A program made the position numbers and the translations under genes. Below are positions 5,128-7,928 of a stretch of DNA of 7,928 bases, one piece after another. Position 1 is the stretch's first letter. The number at the start of each line of letters is the position of its first letter. This DNA comes from an uncultured Phascolarctobacterium sp. GTDB taxonomy: Bacteria; Bacillota; Negativicutes; Acidaminococcales; Acidaminococcaceae. Location: assembly GCA_946002345.1 (NCBI GenBank), contig CAMFZA010000071.1, positions 1 through 7,928 on the forward strand. The letters run 5' to 3'. The notes below the pieces were generated by a model. It was not told the DNA's origin and ran no database searches. It was given only the letters and a program-made list of their open reading frames with translations.

Positions 5128-5655
5128 CTACTCATAGGCAGCAAGAGCCTTGGTCACTACTTCCTTATCCGGTCGGTGGGTTACGGTAATGGTATAGGCA
5201 GCCAGCACCTTTTCGGTACCTTGGGTAAAGTTCAGGCTGGCAGTATTATTGTATTCCTCCTCCACCTTGCGCCCCAAGGCCTGGCACTGCACCACCAAAT
5301 CACGCAAATCGCTGGCCTTCAGCACCGCCGCATCATAGCTCAGTCCCTCAGCACCAATCTGCATCCTGTCCTTCACCTGGGAAATAGCGGTCGCAAGCTT
5401 TACCCTGCAGCTGGTCAAATACTCGTAAACAGCAAGCAATCTGGCGAAATCATAGCCCCGCACATTCTTGCTCTTTCTAACCTTAAGCTCATCGCTATAG
5501 GTTTTATTGGCATCATTAAAGTAAAAGTTGAGTTCGGAGCGTTTGTGGTTCTCCTCCACCACCTCAAACTTCTCATCATCCATGGCGTCATTCACAATCT
5601 CTTGTTGAATACATCTAATCAATCTTTGGTACTGAAATGCTTTCTTCAAATTCAT
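5128..5655 (-). CDS. hypothetical protein, C-terminally truncated by a TAG
   Basis: The product as written has 175 residues, is soluble, largely helical and charged, and has no membrane segment. It begins MNLKKAFQYQRLIRC, contains LAVYEYLTSCRVKLATAISQ in the middle, and has a beta-like AAYTITVTH near its end. From memory, gut Bacillota carry uncharacterised proteins of about 220 residues with the same opening, but I cannot name the family or a function. ATG 5655 has GAGGTG about 5 nt upstream, inside the duplicated leader. The TAG at 5128 appears premature, because the same frame continues in coding style to 4984. It lies downstream of two WYL regulators but has its own promoter (repeat copy B). 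Whether the truncated protein is functional is uncertain. Confidence 0.7.
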   Translation of the reverse strand: MNLKKAFQYQRLIRCIQQEIVNDAMDDEKFEVVEENHKRSELNFYFNDANKTYSDELKVRKSKNVRGYDFARLLAVYEYLTSCRVKLATAISQVKDRMQIGAEGLSYDAAVLKASDLRDLVVQCQALGRKVEEEYNNTASLNFTQGTEKVLAAYTITVTHRPDKEVVTKALAAYE

Positions 5656-5745
5656 GCTAACACCTCATCTCATGACACTCATTTAATCATTTATCTCTTT
5701 GCTGATTAAATAATACCATAGTAATGAGATGTAATCATGGAAAAA
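5653..5745 (-). promoter_or_regulatory. promoter-leader repeat, copy B (upstream of the 5655 gene)
   Basis: This 93-bp homologue of 4317-4401 has 8 extra bases (an ATTTA-type internal duplication near 5685). On the minus strand TATTAT (5710-5715) is preceded by TGG, an extended -10, with ATGATT 17 bp upstream. The block ends at the functional ATG 5655, with an intact GAGGTG ribosome site. Confidence 0.75.
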
Positions 5746-5774
5746 AAGTTGCGCACTAAAGCTGCTAGCCCTGT

Positions 5775-5852
5775 TTAGATTGTACTTCGAATCCCCAGCT
5801 GCTCTTACGGCCTCTCTTTAAGAAGCTCACCAAAGCATACGGGTTCTCTACC
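5775..5852 (-). pseudogene. in-frame C-terminal remnant of WYL-2
   Basis: After the TAG that ends WYL-2 (5853-5855), the same frame reads GREPVCFGELLKERP, a TAA (5805-5807), then EQLGIRSTI and TAA (5775-5777). Counting from SFGP, the Pro, Phe and LLKER fall where I recall related WYL proteins having P, F and L(I/L)KER. The open frame was therefore probably about 26 codons longer. Confidence 0.55.
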
Positions 5853-6713
5853 CTACATAGTCGGGCCAAAACTCAACACCCGGTACACCATCTCTATCTC
5901 ATCGTTTTTATCATAAAAAACAGTGAGCAGATAATGCGTGTCATCAAGCTTTTCCGTTTCCTTGGCCAAGTCGGAAAAATGCATCAGGGCCCGCATCATG
6001 GTGTGGCGCTCGTCCACCAGCTCAAGCACCAGCTTTTCCTGAGGCAAAGCAGCTTGAAGCAGTTCTTTTTCCCAAGGTCCGCCTAATTCCACAGTAATAA
6101 TCTTAGCTAAATTCAAAGTAACTTGCTTATGCCCTACCATACCCTGCAAACGAAACTTATCATCCTTGGCCGAATATTCCAAGGTCATGGGCACCAAATT
6201 CGTCCATACAATGACATTATCCTTATTGGTGCGATAGGATGCATCGATGGCCAAATGGTTTTTGATAGCCTGCAGCATCTGGCGGAAATTTTCCCTATAC
6301 CGTGCGCTTTTATAATCGTCACCATCTACAAAACGGTCAAAAAATACGAACTGCTCCGGTCTATACAAAGGCTCCACATCCTCAAGTGCCTTCTCTTCCT
6401 TGGCTAGTTCATCATCCGTAAAAAATAAGCGCACCCGTTCATCAAGTAATACTGCTTTAAGCCACTTTTTTTGCAGGAGTGTCAAGGGCATGGACGGCTT
6501 GTGGTTTAAAGGGGACTTGAGCTCCTTAGTCAAAAGCAACCACCTTGCATCCGTCAAAGCAGGCAGTAGCTCCAGTCCAGTTTCCTCATAGCCATCTTTG
6601 TATACGATTCTATTCAGCTGCTCCAAAGTTAGTCCGTCCCTTGTAGCTTTGCCTAAAATATCAGCAACTATATTATAGTAGGTTCCATATACTTCGCTAA
6701 AAATATCACTCAT
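5853..6713 (-). CDS. WYL-domain regulator (second of pair), ends at an apparently premature TAG
   Basis: This 286-residue protein is of the WYL transcription-regulator type. The core is at about residues 150-210: NHLAIDASY, VPMTLEY, KFRLQGM (at the place of the W-Y-L motif) and LNLAKIITVEL. A C-terminal WCX-like segment ends YRVLSFGPTM. The N-terminal half is helical without a clear winged helix, so DNA binding may depend on the partner. The start is ATG 6713 with AGGTGA about 6 nt upstream; the frame also opens at 6749 but inside WYL-1. It overlaps WYL-1 by 8 bp (ATGAGTGA), indicating tight translational coupling and probably a heteromeric pair, as in PafB-PafC. WYL proteins usually sense a nucleic-acid or nucleotide ligand and control DNA-damage or defence genes; the target here is unknown. 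The final TAG removes a conserved-looking tail. Confidence 0.82.
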   Translation of the reverse strand: MSDIFSEVYGTYYNIVADILGKATRDGLTLEQLNRIVYKDGYEETGLELLPALTDARWLLLTKELKSPLNHKPSMPLTLLQKKWLKAVLLDERVRLFFTDDELAKEEKALEDVEPLYRPEQFVFFDRFVDGDDYKSARYRENFRQMLQAIKNHLAIDASYRTNKDNVIVWTNLVPMTLEYSAKDDKFRLQGMVGHKQVTLNLAKIITVELGGPWEKELLQAALPQEKLVLELVDERHTMMRALMHFSDLAKETEKLDDTHYLLTVFYDKNDEIEMVYRVLSFGPTM

Positions 6714-7928
6714 GCCCGTCACCTGCCTTGCCCAAGCCATACATTGCATACACTGCCTCTAAATCCTGCCAAAAACGCTCCTCGATCTTCTTATTGCTGC
6801 AAGTAAAGCTTTCAATCCTGCCAATAAAAGTGCGCAGCCAGGGGAGCATCTCCCCCGCATCCCGCACGTCGGCAGTGAATTGATAGCATCCTTCAGCTAA
6901 CTCCCTAACCTTGCCGCAGCGCTTTTCCCTTTCCAGACACTGCAAAATATAGGGTTCATCCTCACCGACACGCACAACAAGCTCAACATGATCCAGGTTA
7001 ATCTTTCCGTTTTCTAAGGGAATGTTCACGGACACACCCCACAGATGTCGCTCCATTTCCTCCGCCTGAGCTAAAAATTTGTCATAAACCGGCAAATACC
7101 TAGGCTCCAACACCTGCTCTAAATTGTCCAAGCGGCAGAAAATTATTCTTTTCGCCTTAAAAAACCAGCCCATCACATACCGGCGACCGCTCTGCGTGCT
7201 AACATAAATCTTTAAAGGCAGCATACGCATGCTGATACGCTTGCCGTCATCAGTACAGCTGGCAAGTCTAACAGTCTGCTTCTTTTGTATAGCCTCTAAT
7301 AAATCTACCAGCACATCACTTTCCAAGGCATGCAATAGATAGTGATGCTTATAGCTAAAAATATTAACTTCTTCCCTAAATTTATCCTCCAAAAAGCTAC
7401 CCACAGCACCCACGGGGCTGGTTTCAGCAAAAAAGCTAACTGCCTCATGCCAATGATTTAAAGCTACTCTATCCTTACTACGGCTGTAGAAAAGCTCACG
7501 TCCCCGCTTTTCCGCTACAATAAGCCCTAGCTTCACATATTCGGCTAATTTCTTACGCACAGTAGATGTATCTACCGTTCCTGCATCAGCAAAATGGCTC
7601 AAATAATCATAGTCAAGATGCTCCACCAGTTCATTCAAACTCATGCTTACCCCATCCTGCAGCATATCCAAAAGATAAAAATGCAGCATGATATCCCTGG
7701 AAGTAAAGGATTTGGCCTTTAGAGCCTTGTAAAAAGGATTATGCTTGATTTTGCGGCTGTCCACGGAAATAAAGCAACGCTTGCCCTTAGCGTTTTGACG
7801 AAAGCACATATAATCAGCCAGCCAGCTTTCAATGCGACGGCGGTCATTATCGTAGGTACGGCCACTTTTATCATTAAAATCAGCCTTGCTTTTAAAGCCA
7901 TACACATAAAAATCCCGCATCACCATTA
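6706..7928 (-). CDS. WYL-domain transcriptional regulator (first of pair), start probably beyond window
   Basis: At least 406 residues are present. In window numbering from ATG 7926, residues 6-40 hold FYVYGFKSKADF and RTYDNDRRRIESWLADY. A winged-helix-like region spans about 74-150 (SRDIMLHFYLLDML, STVRKKLAEYVKLGLIV). A WYL domain spans about 205-272, with RRYVMGW replacing the W-Y-L motif and IIFCRLDNLEQV as its close. A WCX-like part spans about 313-392. I recall related clostridial proteins having roughly a dozen residues before the RDF motif, and the window ends 2 nt before this ATG with no ribosome site visible, so the true start is probably outside. It is the DNA-binding half of a two-gene WYL pair overlapping WYL-2 by 8 bp. 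The regulated genes cannot be determined. Confidence 0.85.
   Translation of the reverse strand, partial: MVMRDFYVYGFKSKADFNDKSGRTYDNDRRRIESWLADYMCFRQNAKGKRCFISVDSRKIKHNPFYKALKAKSFTSRDIMLHFYLLDMLQDGVSMSLNELVEHLDYDYLSHFADAGTVDTSTVRKKLAEYVKLGLIVAEKRGRELFYSRSKDRVALNHWHEAVSFFAETSPVGAVGSFLEDKFREEVNIFSYKHHYLLHALESDVLVDLLEAIQKKQTVRLASCTDDGKRISMRMLPLKIYVSTQSGRRYVMGWFFKAKRIIFCRLDNLEQVLEPRYLPVYDKFLAQAEEMERHLWGVSVNIPLENGKINLDHVELVVRVGEDEPYILQCLEREKRCGKVRELAEGCYQFTADVRDAGEMLPWLRTFIGRIESFTCSNKKIEERFWQDLEAVYAMYGLGKAGDGHE

Noticed and set aside
5176..5709. Long plus-strand open frame opposite the 5128-5655 gene
   Set aside because: It is an antisense shadow: hydrophobic low-complexity composition, no ribosome site, and the minus frame has a start signal and promoter.
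5776..5800. TTCGAA within a G/C-rich flank as a tRNA T-arm
   Set aside because: The flanking 5-nt arms do not pair and no acceptor or anticodon stem is found on either strand.
5766..5875. Coherent +1 frame below WYL-2 (VENPYALVSF, then GRKSSWGFEVQSKQG) as a frameshifted tail or separate peptide
   Set aside because: It has no start codon with a ribosome site, and the original frame fits the remembered WYL tail spacing better. It could not be fully excluded.

Overview
The window looks like chromosomal DNA of a moderately AT-rich Bacillota member. A diderm lineage such as the Negativicutes is plausible but inferred. The support is: strong GGAGG-type ribosome binding sites with some TTG/GTG starts, a family II (Mn-dependent) pyrophosphatase, DUF1653, paired WYL regulators of a clostridial type, and a cleavable signal peptide on a pyrophosphatase that is normally cytosolic. 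No rRNA, tRNA, CRISPR array or insertion sequence was seen.

Left part (1-2626). A leftward operon runs DUF1653 protein, membrane-anchored rhodanese, alpha/beta hydrolase (cut by the window edge). It diverges from a rightward monocistronic gene for an exported family II pyrophosphatase. Each side has an extended -10 promoter in the shared intergenic region. The pyrophosphatase ends at an 18-bp hairpin terminator.

Middle part (2627-4401). Two short leftward genes of the DUF3791-like type form a small operon behind a promoter whose -10 is covered by a perfect palindrome. A 17-bp identical direct repeat flanks this cassette. A low-molecular-weight tyrosine phosphatase gene faces right, behind a promoter overlapped by a 16-bp-arm inverted repeat. 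It converges on a YbjQ/UPF0145 gene, and one GC-rich bidirectional terminator separates their stop codons.

Right part (4402-7928), all leftward. Two overlapping WYL-domain regulator genes are followed by an unrecognised 175-residue gene and a decayed stretch, then by a tiny basic-protein gene. WYL-2 and the 175-residue gene are each cut by an in-frame TAG, with conserved-looking coding sequence continuing past it, so this operon appears to be eroding. About 85-93 bp of promoter-leader sequence is duplicated: one copy drives the 175-residue gene, the other drives ybjQ.

The most interesting item is the 63-codon gene at 4411-4602. An intrinsic-terminator hairpin sits inside its reading frame just before the stop codon, so its mRNA should lack a stop. 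That is the architecture of the alternative ribosome-rescue factors ArfA (E. coli) and BrfA (B. subtilis), and the short, very basic protein fits such a role.
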